The notes: generated by a model not told the origin, from the sequence alone. A DNA stretch of 64,000 nt from Flavobacterium aestivum (GCF_026870175.2 NZ_CP113977.2:2852001-2916000); one strand, 5' to 3'. Positions 42,618-51,313 are shown, numbered from the stretch's first letter. Program-made: numbers and translations.

Positions 42618-43532
42618 ATGAATCAAAAATTTATATTCTTAGTTTTGCCACAAATGCATCTTATGGATTTGGCTGGACCAGATCAAGCCATTCTAGAAGC
42701 TATAGGTTTTGGTGCCGATTTTGAAATTGAATATTGCAATCTGGAAAACAATGTTGTAACCACAGCTGGATTACCAATTGCAAATTTGAAACACTTTTCG
42801 GAAGTGCAAATTAAGAAAGGCGATTTTTTAATTATTCCGGGATCAAATCCAAATTATCTGATTTCTGATGAATTTAAAAAACATACAGATTTATTCAATT
42901 GGATACTCAATAGTTATAATTCGGGTATCAAAATAGTAAGTATTTGTGCTGGAGCATTTGTTTTGGCTGAATGTGGCTTGTTAGACAATATTCCTTGTAC
43001 AACACATTTTAAAAAAACTAAACTATTGCAAGAGTTATATCCACAAGCAAAAGTTGTAGACAATATTCTTTTCACACAACAAGACGGAATTTATACAAGT
43101 GCCGGAATTGCTTCGGGTATCGATGTAACATTGCATATTATAGAAGAGCTAAAAGGAAGTCATTTTGCCCATCTTGTTGCTAGAGAATTAGTTGTTTATA
43201 ATAGAAGAAACGGAAATCAGAAGCAAGAAAGTGAATTGATGGGCTTTAGAAATCATATACATTCAGGAATTCATAAAGCCCAAGATTGGATTATAGAAAA
43301 CATCAATCAAAAAGCAAATCTGGGTGATTTGGCAGAGATTGCTTGTATGAGTGAGCGTAATTTCACTCGGATATTTAAAAAAGAAACTGCAATTACTGTA
43401 AATGATTATATCACGATTATTCGAAAAGAAAAAATAAAAGAATTTTTAAAGAACCCTGACTTAACCAGATTGGAGATCGCTTCACACGTTGGTTTGCAAA
43501 GTGAAAGGCAGTTAAGTCGGTTAATTAATTAA
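42618..43532 (+). CDS. GlxA-type AraC regulator with DJ-1/PfpI domain
   Basis: 304-residue transcription regulator. The N-terminal DJ-1/PfpI domain (about 3-185) has the nucleophile-elbow Cys110 in SICAGAF. The C-terminal AraC-type double helix-turn-helix spans about 212-304 (LGDLAEIACMSERNFTRIFKKE and a shorter second motif). I use the ATG at 42618; a GTG one codon upstream is possible. GlxA-family regulators respond to small nitrogen compounds and often activate adjacent catabolic genes, here probably the three-gene group that follows. A TATATTTG box (42585-42592) is a candidate -7 element. Confidence 0.9.
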   Translation: MNQKFIFLVLPQMHLMDLAGPDQAILEAIGFGADFEIEYCNLENNVVTTAGLPIANLKHFSEVQIKKGDFLIIPGSNPNYLISDEFKKHTDLFNWILNSYNSGIKIVSICAGAFVLAECGLLDNIPCTTHFKKTKLLQELYPQAKVVDNILFTQQDGIYTSAGIASGIDVTLHIIEELKGSHFAHLVARELVVYNRRNGNQKQESELMGFRNHIHSGIHKAQDWIIENINQKANLGDLAEIACMSERNFTRIFKKETAITVNDYITIIRKEKIKEFLKNPDLTRLEIASHVGLQSERQLSRLIN

Positions 43533-43590
43533 AATAATCATCACAAGAACTGTAGATGAACTGAAGAATTAATCAAAAAAAAGAACAATC

Positions 43591-44202
43591 ATGAAAAATC
43601 CCAAAAAACTAGTACTGCTAATCATTTTTTCAATGATGATGCTTTCTGTAAATGCTCAAAACTTAAAAACAAAAACTATGGAACAGACAAAAAACGCAAA
43701 AACGAAAATTTTAGACATTAAACCATCAACAACATCTTCAGAAAAAGACTTCGACTTTTTACAAGGCAAGTGGAAAGTTCACAATCGTAAGCTAAATTCA
43801 AGATTAACCAATAGTGACGAATGGACTGAATTTGAGGCTGAATTGCACATGAAAAAAACATTAAACGGATTTGGGAACCTAGAAAATTTTTATTCAAAGA
43901 ATAATGGTCAGCCTTATGAAGGGATGGCAATTCGTCTATTTAATAAAGAATTAAAACTTTGGAAAATATATTGGATTGATAGCAACGGAACCGCCATGGA
44001 TGAAAAACCCGTAACTGGTTCATTTGAAAATGGCTTGGGAAAATTTTATGCAAATGACATTTTTAATGAGAAAGAAATTCTTGTGCTATACCAATGGGAT
44101 GCTACAAATTTGGAACATCCAAAATGGTCACAGGCGTTTTCGACTGATAATGGAAAAACGTGGGAGTGGAATTGGAAAATGGAATTATCAAGAATAGAAT
44201 AA
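43591..44202 (+). CDS. Exported DUF1579-like protein
   Basis: 203-residue protein with a signal peptide (about 1-23, ending in VNAQ). The mature part resembles DUF1579/lipocalin-like small beta-barrels: DFDFLQGKWKVHNRKL as first strand, then a repeated pattern of W- and G-containing strands and a final STDNGKTWEWNWKMELSR. It may bind a small hydrophobic ligand in the periplasm. It lies 58 bp after the AraC-type regulator on the same strand and is inside the direct-repeat cassette. Confidence 0.65.
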   Translation: MKNPKKLVLLIIFSMMMLSVNAQNLKTKTMEQTKNAKTKILDIKPSTTSSEKDFDFLQGKWKVHNRKLNSRLTNSDEWTEFEAELHMKKTLNGFGNLENFYSKNNGQPYEGMAIRLFNKELKLWKIYWIDSNGTAMDEKPVTGSFENGLGKFYANDIFNEKEILVLYQWDATNLEHPKWSQAFSTDNGKTWEWNWKMELSRIE

Positions 44203-44288
44203 TTCACAAACAATCATCAATTATCATTCAAAAAACGAGCAATTAAGAAATTACTAAAATCATCAAACATTTAAACAAACAAGGTAAA

Positions 44289-44858
44289 ATGAATATATCA
44301 AAATCAGATAATCCGGCATTAATTCTTATAGACATTCAAAAAGGATTTGATAATATCGAATATTGGGGTGGACAAAGAAATAATCCGGATGCAGAGATAA
44401 ATGCGAGTGAACTTTTAGAGCTTTGGAGAGCTAATAATCTTCCTATTTTTCACATTAAACATTGTTCGTCAAATCCATCTTCTATACTTAACGAGACAAA
44501 TGCAGGAAACGAATTTAAAGATATCGTTAAACCTATTGGAGAAGAGCCCATAATAAAAAAGAATGTAAACAGTGCTTTTATTGGGACAAACTTAAAAGAA
44601 CGATTAGACAATGCTAAAATTAGTAAACTTGTTATTGTTGGTTTGACAACTGATCATTGCGTTTCGACAACGACAAGAATGGCTGGAAATTTTGGTTATG
44701 AAACATTTCTGGTCTCGGATGCAACTGCAACATTCAATAAAAAAGGGATAGACGGACAAAATTTTTCGGCGGAACTTATTCATGAAACAGCACTTGCAAG
44801 CTTAAATGAAGAATTTGCGACTATTGTAACTACCCAATTTATTAAAGAAAGTATATAA
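44289..44858 (+). CDS. Isochorismatase-fold cysteine hydrolase
   Basis: 189-residue cytosolic hydrolase of the isochorismatase-like family. The catalytic triad is complete: Asp15 (LILIDIQKGF), Lys in KKNVNSAFIGT (near residue 97) and Cys in TDHCVSTTTRMA (near 123). Family members cleave amides or vinyl ethers (nicotinamide, carbamates, ureidoacrylate). The neighbouring GlxA-type regulator favours a small amide as substrate. A bidirectional terminator follows. Confidence 0.88.
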   Translation: MNISKSDNPALILIDIQKGFDNIEYWGGQRNNPDAEINASELLELWRANNLPIFHIKHCSSNPSSILNETNAGNEFKDIVKPIGEEPIIKKNVNSAFIGTNLKERLDNAKISKLVIVGLTTDHCVSTTTRMAGNFGYETFLVSDATATFNKKGIDGQNFSAELIHETALASLNEEFATIVTTQFIKESI

Positions 44859-44932
44859 TTTCAAAAAGTTCCCCGCTCCGCATTCCAAACACATATCTTT
44901 GTAAGTGGAATATTTCCTGACCAAATTTTTAA

Positions 44933-44971
44933 AAAAGCCACAAGAGAAGAGGTTCTTATCTTGTGGCTTTT
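44933..44971. terminator. Bidirectional terminator between converging genes
   Basis: AAAAGCCACAAGA pairs perfectly with TCTTGTGGCTTTT (44933-44945 with 44959-44971), with A- and T-runs on both sides. Confidence 0.85.
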
Positions 44972-45028
44972 GATTGTGGATTTCTATTGAATGCTCAGCA
45001 TGTATAACGAAGTTGGGTATCGAAAGCT

Positions 45029-45856
45029 TTATTTAAGTGAATAAGCTGTTATGGTTTTTTTGAAAAGAGAAGGGACATAAACTATCTTTTTCTTGTTGTC
45101 GAATCCAATATCTGCTGAATAATATTCTTCTTTTCTTGTATCAGAAAGTGTTTCTTTTGTGCCATCTTCATTTACATAGTAAATAACTCCAGTCCAACAA
45201 CTGATTATGTATTTACCTTTTGTTACTTGCTCAATGCCATCTGTGTTTTCGTCCATTCCTTCGGCTAAAGTTTGCTTATTCTTTTTGTTGTCTATTTTAT
45301 ATAATGAGCCGTTGTCTAAATAATACAGATAGTCGTCTATGAATTTTAATCCATTTGGTTTGATTAAGTTTTCTAAATAAATAGTTGGAATATCATTTTC
45401 CAGTTTGAATATTTTACCAATTTTTGGGTCAGATACGTAAACGACTCCTTTTTCATCTACTGTTACATCATTCAATATTTTGGAACCATCAACAGTTATT
45501 TTCTTTAGTATTTTTTGTTGTTTTAAATCGATGATTACAATTTCTGTAAGGTCGGCCACAAATAATGTATTCTTGTGTTTTGCCATTCCTTTTGGAGCAT
45601 TTAAACCAGATATCCAATTTAAATTGATGATTTTACCATCAGTAGTTAATTTTCCAATGCTTCCTTTTCCGTCACGTTCAGCTGGTGAGCCATCCATTAA
45701 AGAGGTATATAATATATGGTCTTTATCATCGTATAAAACCGATTCTGGAATTGGTAAAATGCTATCAGTTACCCAAATTCTATTTAAAGAATGTTGAGCA
45801 ATACTTGACTGGCTTATTGTAAATAGCAATACAATATAAGTAATACTTTTTTTCAT
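45029..45856 (-). CDS. Exported SMP-30/gluconolactonase-like beta-propeller
   Basis: 275-residue protein with a signal peptide (about 1-20). The mature part is a six-bladed propeller of SMP-30/NHL type, with repeats such as VVYVSDPKIGKIFKL, KFIDDYLYYLDNGSLYKI and GKYIISCWTGVIYYV, and an ESVLYDDKDHILYTSLMDG entry strand with the metal-ligand-type Glu. Likely a periplasmic lactonase or binding protein. It is the last gene in the direct-repeat cassette and converges with the isochorismatase-like gene. Confidence 0.8.
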   Translation of the reverse strand: MKKSITYIVLLFTISQSSIAQHSLNRIWVTDSILPIPESVLYDDKDHILYTSLMDGSPAERDGKGSIGKLTTDGKIINLNWISGLNAPKGMAKHKNTLFVADLTEIVIIDLKQQKILKKITVDGSKILNDVTVDEKGVVYVSDPKIGKIFKLENDIPTIYLENLIKPNGLKFIDDYLYYLDNGSLYKIDNKKNKQTLAEGMDENTDGIEQVTKGKYIISCWTGVIYYVNEDGTKETLSDTRKEEYYSADIGFDNKKKIVYVPSLFKKTITAYSLK

Positions 45857-46012
45857 TTTTTATTAGTTTGCGGTTAATCTTTTACAATGATGGCTAATGT
45901 TACTCTCTGAACTATAGCGTTATTTACTATCTAAAGTATTGAATTCTTTTTTCTGATACAATTCCCGATATAGAAAACTACAGCTAAAAATCCTTGTTTT
46001 TCTAAATCGGGA

Positions 46013-46106
46013 GATATTGCCGCAAATAAAATTCACTGAACTCCAATAAAAATAAATACAATGTGAAGTAATCCCTTACGCAAGCTGCACGTTGATAAAA
46101 GAACTT
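46013..46106 (+). repeat. 95-bp direct repeat, right copy (94 bp)
   Basis: Same orientation and about 90% identity to 42348-42442. It ends three bases before the stop codon of the minus-strand GNAT gene. Together the copies mark the edges of the AraC-to-SMP-30 segment. Confidence 0.9.
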
Positions 46107-46109
46107 TTC

Positions 46110-46625
46110 TTAATTTTTATTTAGCTTTATTTCAAAAAGGCAAACAGACGCATTGTGGTAGTGGGAAGGTAATTTATTTGATTCCCTCATTTCAATTATA
46201 CTTATAAATTTGAAACCATTTCTGACGTACATGGTTATTAATCCAGGATTTATGCTTGCAGTATCTAATCGTAAGTATTCTTTTTTATTTTGAACAGCGA
46301 ATTCTTTAGCCCAATCAATTACTTTAGAAACTATGTTTTGTCCTCTAAATTTTGGGTTTGTTGCAATTCTATGCAAATAAACACTAGGGTCAGCATTTTT
46401 ATCGCCCCATATTTCTGGGTCATCAAAAGTTGTTACCCATATGCATGCAATCTCATTGTCTATTAATAACTGCCATTGTCTGTTTTCTTTGACTTCGGTT
46501 TCAATTAATTCTCTTTCTAAAGTTGGCCATGGCAAGCCCTTTTTTTCATTTTGATAGGATATGGCAGTATCATAAAGCGTTAGTATATTTTGTACATCAC
46601 TAATTGAGCTATTTTTTATTTCCAT
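46110..46625 (-). CDS. GNAT-family N-acetyltransferase
   Basis: 171-residue cytosolic acetyltransferase with one GNAT domain. The acetyl-CoA pyrophosphate loop lies at NPKFRGQNIVSKVIDWA (about residues 92-108, R/QxxGxG/A-like), and the C-terminal beta-bulge at YVRNGFKFI. The substrate is not recognisable. A TAATTTTG box on the minus strand (46668-46661) is a candidate -7 element about 36 bp upstream. It is divergent from the Lrp-type regulator gene, which might control it. Confidence 0.85.
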   Translation of the reverse strand: MEIKNSSISDVQNILTLYDTAISYQNEKKGLPWPTLERELIETEVKENRQWQLLIDNEIACIWVTTFDDPEIWGDKNADPSVYLHRIATNPKFRGQNIVSKVIDWAKEFAVQNKKEYLRLDTASINPGLITMYVRNGFKFISIIEMRESNKLPSHYHNASVCLFEIKLNKN

Positions 46626-46751
46626 CTTTTGTGTTTTTTAATTATTAAAATTAGATAACGCAAAATTACAAGCTTAAAAATGAGTATTTTATGCTATGTT
46701 TATTCAGATATGGGTTATAAAATATATATTTACCTCTTAAAAGACTAAATT

Positions 46752-47213
46752 ATGCGCTTACTTGATGAATACGATAAAAAAATATTGAGCTTTCTCCAAA
46801 AGAATAATAAGATTACAACTGAAGAACTCAGTTATGAAGTAAACTTAAGCCAAAGTGCTGTTCAGAGGAGAATTACTAAAATGCGAAATGATAATGTTAT
46901 TGAGGCCGATATCTCTATTGTTTCTCCCGAAGCAGTAGGAATTGGAATAACTTGTGTTATTGATGTTATTCTCAATGAAGGTAATTCAAAAGCAATTGAT
47001 GAGTTCAAAATCGCTATGCAAAAATGCGAAGAAGTGGCGCAATGCTATTATGTAACTGGAACCTATGATTTTGTGCTAATTATTCATGTAAAAGACATGA
47101 GCCACTTTGAGAAATTTCAAAAAATCAATCTTATGGATAATAAAAATCTTAAACATTTTTACACACATGTTGTCATGGATAAAGTGAAAATGAATTATGG
47201 TTTTACCTTATAG
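46752..47213 (+). CDS. Lrp/AsnC-family regulator
   Basis: 153-residue transcription factor with an N-terminal helix-turn-helix (LDEYDKKILSFLQKNNKITTEELS...LSQSAVQRRI, about 3-48) and a C-terminal RAM/ligand-binding domain (about 65-150) with YYVTGTYDFVLIIHVKDM. Members sense amino acids and form octamers or dimers. It is divergent from a GNAT gene. The ligand is unknown; its location 3 kb from the threonine operon does not imply control of it. Confidence 0.92.
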   Translation: MRLLDEYDKKILSFLQKNNKITTEELSYEVNLSQSAVQRRITKMRNDNVIEADISIVSPEAVGIGITCVIDVILNEGNSKAIDEFKIAMQKCEEVAQCYYVTGTYDFVLIIHVKDMSHFEKFQKINLMDNKNLKHFYTHVVMDKVKMNYGFTL

Positions 47214-47280
47214 TTTATTTTTTTATTAGCTCACATTTTTTGTAATGAAGATTTAGCTTTATGGTTTGTCTTTGTGGGCA

Positions 47281-47424
47281 CGGATTGCAAATCCGCGCTA
47301 TCGTACGTGTGAGATATATCCGCGCAATCGGGTTGTTTATTTTCTGTTAAATTAAAATTTCTTGCGAAATGGAAATGTGAATTTATCACATCATTCGCAG
47401 TTTCACTAAACGTCTGTTAGACGT
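47281..47424. repeat. REP-like palindromes in intergenic DNA
   Basis: A palindrome at 47281-47295 (CGGATT/AATCCG), an inverted CGCG-rich pair around 47293 and 47330, and a perfect ACGTCT-GTT-AGACGT hairpin at 47410-47424 sit between an Lrp gene and a convergent minus-strand gene. The DNA is more G+C-rich than its surroundings. Palindromic words of this kind are, from memory, common between genes in Flavobacterium. They may also terminate transcription. Confidence 0.5.
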
Positions 47425-47429
47425 AGTAA

Positions 47430-47867
47430 CTATTCTGATTTAAGCTCACTTAATGGAATATTCCAGGACTCTGCAAGCGATTTTCTACATTGCGTCGCTA
47501 GTTCATAAGAAGCAAATATCAATTCATCACTATTCTTAAATCCACGTTCCACATCTTTTAAAATTGCGGCATATGCACTCATTTTCTTGTGAACTTGCCA
47601 ATCGACTACCATTCTTGCTTCTCCATAGTACATTCTCCAAAAATCATCTTTGGCTTTATTAATTATTAAAGAGTCTTTGCTTGTTGCAACTGTGGCAGCA
47701 GATACGCATAAGTCTTTATAAATTGGGAACTGTTGACTCCAAAATGCCTTTGCTGAATCATCATCATTAACTTTATTATAGCTATGAATTCCCCAAAAAA
47801 AAGAAAATATAGCACCGAGTATTGCCAAACACTTTAAGAACAAATCAATCTTTTCTTTTTGCTCCAT
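47430..47867 (-). CDS. Membrane-anchored protein, unknown
   Basis: 145-residue protein with one hydrophobic segment near the N-terminus (about residues 10-26) after a short basic/acidic leader, followed by a helical soluble domain of about 115 residues. No family recognised. Its start codon overlaps the stop of the thioredoxin-like gene by one base (TAATG), so the two are co-translated. It could be a partner or stabiliser of the thioredoxin-like protein, but there is no direct evidence. Confidence 0.65.
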   Translation of the reverse strand: MEQKEKIDLFLKCLAILGAIFSFFWGIHSYNKVNDDDSAKAFWSQQFPIYKDLCVSAATVATSKDSLIINKAKDDFWRMYYGEARMVVDWQVHKKMSAYAAILKDVERGFKNSDELIFASYELATQCRKSLAESWNIPLSELKSE

Positions 47868-48289
47868 TACTTACATGAATTAATTTGTTGGATAAGTTCT
47901 TCAGGGGTATAATAAACTCCTGAAATCGTAAACTGTTTTCTATTGCTTTTAATCACTACAAATGTTGGTATTGCTTCAACATTAAGTTTTTTCATAGTAC
48001 TAACATAATAGATTTGTTTAGCTTTTTCTTCTTTCTTATAGTCATCGTAAATTTTAATCATTTCAAAACGTTGAGAATATTCAATAAATTTAGCCGAAGA
48101 AAATACCTTTTTTTCTGTTATTCTGCACGGCACGCACCAACTTGCTCCAAAATAAATAATAATGTCTTTTCCATTTTCTTTTTGATTTTTCAAGCCTTCT
48201 TCTAAATTTCTAATCCATTTAATTTCACTTGTTACAGTCCAACTGTATAACAAGCTTGCAGTTAATATCAAAATTGAAATTTGTTTCAT
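47867..48289 (-). CDS. Exported thioredoxin-like protein with CxxC
   Basis: 140-residue protein with a signal-peptide-like N-terminus (about 1-18) and a thioredoxin fold. The active site is WCVPC (Cys52 and Cys55) after the IIIYFGAS strand, the cis-proline is in AIPTFVVI, and the C-terminal strand is KQFTISGVYYTPEELI. This is the DsbD-gamma/YbbN-like branch, acting in periplasmic thiol-disulphide exchange. The downstream membrane protein is translationally coupled. Confidence 0.85.
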   Translation of the reverse strand: MKQISILILTASLLYSWTVTSEIKWIRNLEEGLKNQKENGKDIIIYFGASWCVPCRITEKKVFSSAKFIEYSQRFEMIKIYDDYKKEEKAKQIYYVSTMKKLNVEAIPTFVVIKSNRKQFTISGVYYTPEELIQQINSCK

Positions 48290-48446
48290 ATTAGTGGTCT
48301 TTTATTATTGTGCTTAACGTTCCGTAGCTTGACGTAGCAGTGGTAAGTTAATGAAAAAAGGTATAAAAAAAAACTGAAGCTCAGAGTATTTTCTGATAAA
48401 AGATAAAATAAGCTATTGCACCAAACGGCTGCTGAGTTTTCGATTT

Positions 48447-49034
48447 TTAAAATCCTACTTGTTTGTCCCAATCATTTACATATTGTTCAATTCTTCTAAA
48501 TTCTGATGGTAAGAGGAGTCGATTATGAGCTATGTAATTTCTTGCTTTTTCTAATTCATCAAACCTTTGTTTAATCCAATGTTGGGATGGAATTAAGTCT
48601 GAAAAATCATTCCAGTTTTGTGTTATGATATCTGCTAAATGTCCAAATTGTGTAAATTCAATAAGTTCTGAATTGTCTCCTTCTAGCCAAGAATTATCTT
48701 GTGCATCTTGTTGTCTTTTTTGTGCAAATTCTCTTGTAGATTTTGGTATTCCTTTTTCCCACCAATCAGTATTAAATTGTTCTTTTAATCTTTCTTTGAT
48801 TAAATCTCTTACTGAATTTTCAAAACAATTAATCAAAGCATATATTCTAGCCATTTTTAGAGCTTCATTTCTTGTTTGGACTGAAAAAGGTCTTAATGTT
48901 TCTTCCATTAAAGATTTTTCTACAGCTTCTGCATCTGCACCAACTCTGATACCTGCAGATTTAAAAATTTCAGACTCAGCTTCAAACATCAAAGCTCTGA
49001 ACAACCATTCTCGTATGTTAGGTTTTTCAGTCAT
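48447..49034 (-). CDS. HEPN-domain protein (Swt1-like)
   Basis: 195-residue all-helical protein. The C-terminal half has the HEPN hallmark R-x4-H (Arg165 to His170 in RNYIAH) preceded by a long helix of the type KQRFDELEKARNYIAHN, and an LIEFTQFGHLADII helix as in Swt1-type HEPN domains. HEPN domains with this motif are metal-independent RNases, common as toxins in toxin-antitoxin, abortive infection and CRISPR effectors. The start overlaps the stop of the DUF5343 gene by eight bases (ATGACTGA), so the two form one translational unit. Confidence 0.75.
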   Translation of the reverse strand: MTEKPNIREWLFRALMFEAESEIFKSAGIRVGADAEAVEKSLMEETLRPFSVQTRNEALKMARIYALINCFENSVRDLIKERLKEQFNTDWWEKGIPKSTREFAQKRQQDAQDNSWLEGDNSELIEFTQFGHLADIITQNWNDFSDLIPSQHWIKQRFDELEKARNYIAHNRLLLPSEFRRIEQYVNDWDKQVGF

Positions 49035-49653
49035 TTAATAGGTGTTCTTTTAATGATTTAAAAATTGAGTTATAAACTTCAATATCTTTAGTTGCGGGTA
49101 AATGTATTTCTATATTGTATCTTAAATTTGGTACTACTGGAATTGAAAAATTTTGCTCTTTCGATTGTTGTATTTCCTTTGGTGAATGATCTTCTTTGAT
49201 CTGCTTTTCTTTCGTTATAGATACTGGTTTTGATGTATGATTAACATCGGCCATTTCCAAAAGTGTTAGAAAAGTATTTGCCATAAATCCTGCAACTTGA
49301 TCACTCACATTGTGAGTTGTTTTGAATAATCCTGTAATTGCTGATTTATCATTAACGCTTGGTTTTTCTGTTAAATGAAAAATATCTGAATATGTTTCCT
49401 TTAATGCGTTTCCTAATACATGTTTTGAACGAGCAGAATTTCTATACTCGTGATAAACTTGAGTTGGATTACCATTTTCAGATAAAAATCCAAGGTCCTT
49501 AAGAACTCCAATCGAAGTGTAGTCGTTACTACTTTTGAATCCCAATTTCTTTAGATGCTCAATTGTAAATTTTTCGGGAGCAGTTCCTTCAATAATTTTT
49601 TTCATAATAGCAGGAAGATTTTTCACGCTATTTAAGTACTTTTTTGAAAGCAT
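49027..49653 (-). CDS. DUF5343-family protein
   Basis: 208-residue protein. The N-terminal part (about 1-135) matches DUF5343: YLNSVKNLPAIMKKIIEGTAP, the FKSSNDYTSIGVLKDLGFL winged-helix-like block and a C-terminal helix ending in TFLTLLEMADV. A hydrophilic Lys/Gln-rich linker (about 140-170) leads to a short beta-alpha tail (NIEIHLPATKDIEVYNSIF) that may oligomerise. Winged-helix character suggests DNA or nucleic-acid binding. It is first in a two-gene unit with the HEPN protein and could be its antitoxin or targeting subunit. This pairing is, from memory, recurrent in genomes. Confidence 0.75.
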   Translation of the reverse strand: MLSKKYLNSVKNLPAIMKKIIEGTAPEKFTIEHLKKLGFKSSNDYTSIGVLKDLGFLSENGNPTQVYHEYRNSARSKHVLGNALKETYSDIFHLTEKPSVNDKSAITGLFKTTHNVSDQVAGFMANTFLTLLEMADVNHTSKPVSITKEKQIKEDHSPKEIQQSKEQNFSIPVVPNLRYNIEIHLPATKDIEVYNSIFKSLKEHLLND

Positions 49654-49860
49654 ATTTTATGATTTTAATGATTTGTTCTGAAAAATGACATACAACTTCA
49701 ATATATACAAAATAAATTTTCGCATGTACATTCTTAATTGAATAGATTGGTGAAAAGTTATTTCATTTTTATTTTCAAATATATGTTTTTTTCTTACCAA
49801 TTTTTAAAATTTTATATTGAATACTAGTCTTTTAAGTTTTAACAAAGAACAAATAATACT
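49654..49860. other. Upstream region of the DUF5343-HEPN unit
   Basis: AT-rich stretch between the DUF5343 start and the structured element downstream of thrC. I see no gene, and no promoter that fits the consensus exactly. The DUF5343-HEPN promoter should lie here. Confidence 0.35.
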
Positions 49861-49935
49861 GTCGTAGCCCTAATGGAAGCGGCATCCTGTGTGCCCGGGG
49901 TTCGGGAACGCAGATACAGCGGACAGCAGACACGA
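49861..49935. repeat. G+C-rich structured intergenic element downstream of thrC
   Basis: This segment is clearly richer in G+C than its surroundings. It contains a near-palindromic hairpin (CTGTGTGCCCG against CGGGAACGCAG around 49891-49915) flanked by GGAAGCGGCATCC and GCGGACAGCAG words. Very similar elements are, from memory, common between genes in flavobacteria. It is either a dispersed extragenic element or a structured RNA. It lies between the thrC terminator and the DUF5343-HEPN unit. Confidence 0.5.
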
Positions 49936-49972
49936 GCGAAGCGAACTGACGAAGTAAATTAACTCAAAAAAA

Positions 49973-50002
49973 AAAACGACTGAAATAATTCTCAGTCGTT
50001 TT
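49973..50002 (-). terminator. Terminator of the thr operon
   Basis: AAAACGACTGA pairs with TCAGTCGTTTT (49973-49983 with 49992-50002). An A-run on its left gives a U-run in the minus-strand transcript, 22 bp after the thrC stop. Confidence 0.88.
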
Positions 50003-50023
50003 GTGTATTGTGGTATCAATTTG

Positions 50024-51313
50024 CTATTCCAAGAATGCTTTCAATTCCTCATAAGTTGAAATTTTCACGCTTACTTTTTCTTTATTCATTACACTTTCGA
50101 TTTGCTCAGGAAGGGTTAAAGTTACTCCCAAAGCTGGTTCTACCACATCTAAGAATTTGATAGGGTGGGCGGTTTCCAAGAAAACGCCAATTGCGTTAGA
50201 AATGTTTTGTAATTCTTTTTTCAATCCTAAATAACCAACAGCTCCGTGTGGTTCAGCAATGTATCCTCTTTCATTATGAATGGCTTTCATCGCTACCAAA
50301 GTTTCGGCATCAGTAAAGGTATAAGAACTAAAATCCTTTTTGAATTGCTCCAAATCGTTTTGGTACATCTCTTGTATACGAACAAAGTTACTCGGATTTC
50401 CTACATCCATAGCATTAGAAATTGTTGCGATAGACGGTTTTGGATCGTAAATTCCATTTTCTAGGAATCTTGGCACCGTGTCATTTACATTGGTAGAAGC
50501 TACAAAATGCTCGATAGGCAAACCTAATTTCTTGGCAATGATACCAGCGCAAATATTCCCGAAGTTTCCACTTGGACAAGAGAAAACCAATGGTTTGTTT
50601 TGGCCTTTTAATGCTTTGTAAGCAAAGAAAAAGTAAAACATTTGTGGTAACCAACGCGCAATATTAATGGAATTCGCAGAAGTTAGTTGCATGTGATTTA
50701 GGCTTTCGTCAAGAAACGCTTTTTTTACCATGTCTTGGCAATCGTCAAAAACACCATCTACTTCAAGTGCTCGTATGTTTTGTCCCAAAGTCGTTAATTG
50801 TTTTTCTTGAATGTCGCTCACTTTTCCAGAAGGGTAAAGAATAACAACATCAACGCCATTTACGCCAAGAAAACCACTGGCGACGGCACCTCCAGTATCG
50901 CCGGAAGTTGCTACAAGCACTGTGTTTTTGTTGTCCTTTTTGTCTTTGTTAAAATAACCAAGGCAACGAGACATAAATCTAGCACCAACATCTTTGAAAG
51001 CCATGGTTGGACCGTGAAATAATTCAAGGGAATAGATTCCGTTTTCGACTTCCACCAAAGGGAAATCAAAGCATAACGTTTCGGCTATGATTTGTTTTAA
51101 AGTATCGGCTGGGATTTCATCTCCTACAAATTGTTTAATGGCTTCAAAAGCAATTTCCTCATGTGGTAAACTTTCGATAGCCTCAAAAAAACTTGATGCT
51201 AATGGTGTTATACTTTCTGGGAAATACAATCCTTTGTCGGACGCCAATCCTTGTATTACCGCTTCCTGAAAAGAAACGTTGGGTGCATTATGGTTTAAAC
51301 TGTAATATTTCAT
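50024..51313 (-). CDS. thrC: Threonine synthase
   Basis: 429-residue PLP enzyme that converts O-phosphohomoserine and water to threonine and phosphate. The PLP lysine is Lys107 in GPTMAFKDVGARF, the phosphate loop is SGDTGGAVASGF (about 135-147), and the N-terminus (MKYYSLNHNAP) is the short form typical of bacterial ThrC of the E. coli type. It is third in thrA-thrB-thrC, 213 bp after thrB; the gap holds word-like repeats. A strong terminator follows. Confidence 0.97.
   Translation of the reverse strand: MKYYSLNHNAPNVSFQEAVIQGLASDKGLYFPESITPLASSFFEAIESLPHEEIAFEAIKQFVGDEIPADTLKQIIAETLCFDFPLVEVENGIYSLELFHGPTMAFKDVGARFMSRCLGYFNKDKKDNKNTVLVATSGDTGGAVASGFLGVNGVDVVILYPSGKVSDIQEKQLTTLGQNIRALEVDGVFDDCQDMVKKAFLDESLNHMQLTSANSINIARWLPQMFYFFFAYKALKGQNKPLVFSCPSGNFGNICAGIIAKKLGLPIEHFVASTNVNDTVPRFLENGIYDPKPSIATISNAMDVGNPSNFVRIQEMYQNDLEQFKKDFSSYTFTDAETLVAMKAIHNERGYIAEPHGAVGYLGLKKELQNISNAIGVFLETAHPIKFLDVVEPALGVTLTLPEQIESVMNKEKVSVKISTYEELKAFLE

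Noticed and set aside
42348..46106. Integron cassette with attC sites
   Set aside because: The repeats lack the R'/R'' core (GTTRRRY) of attC sites and there is no integrase nearby.
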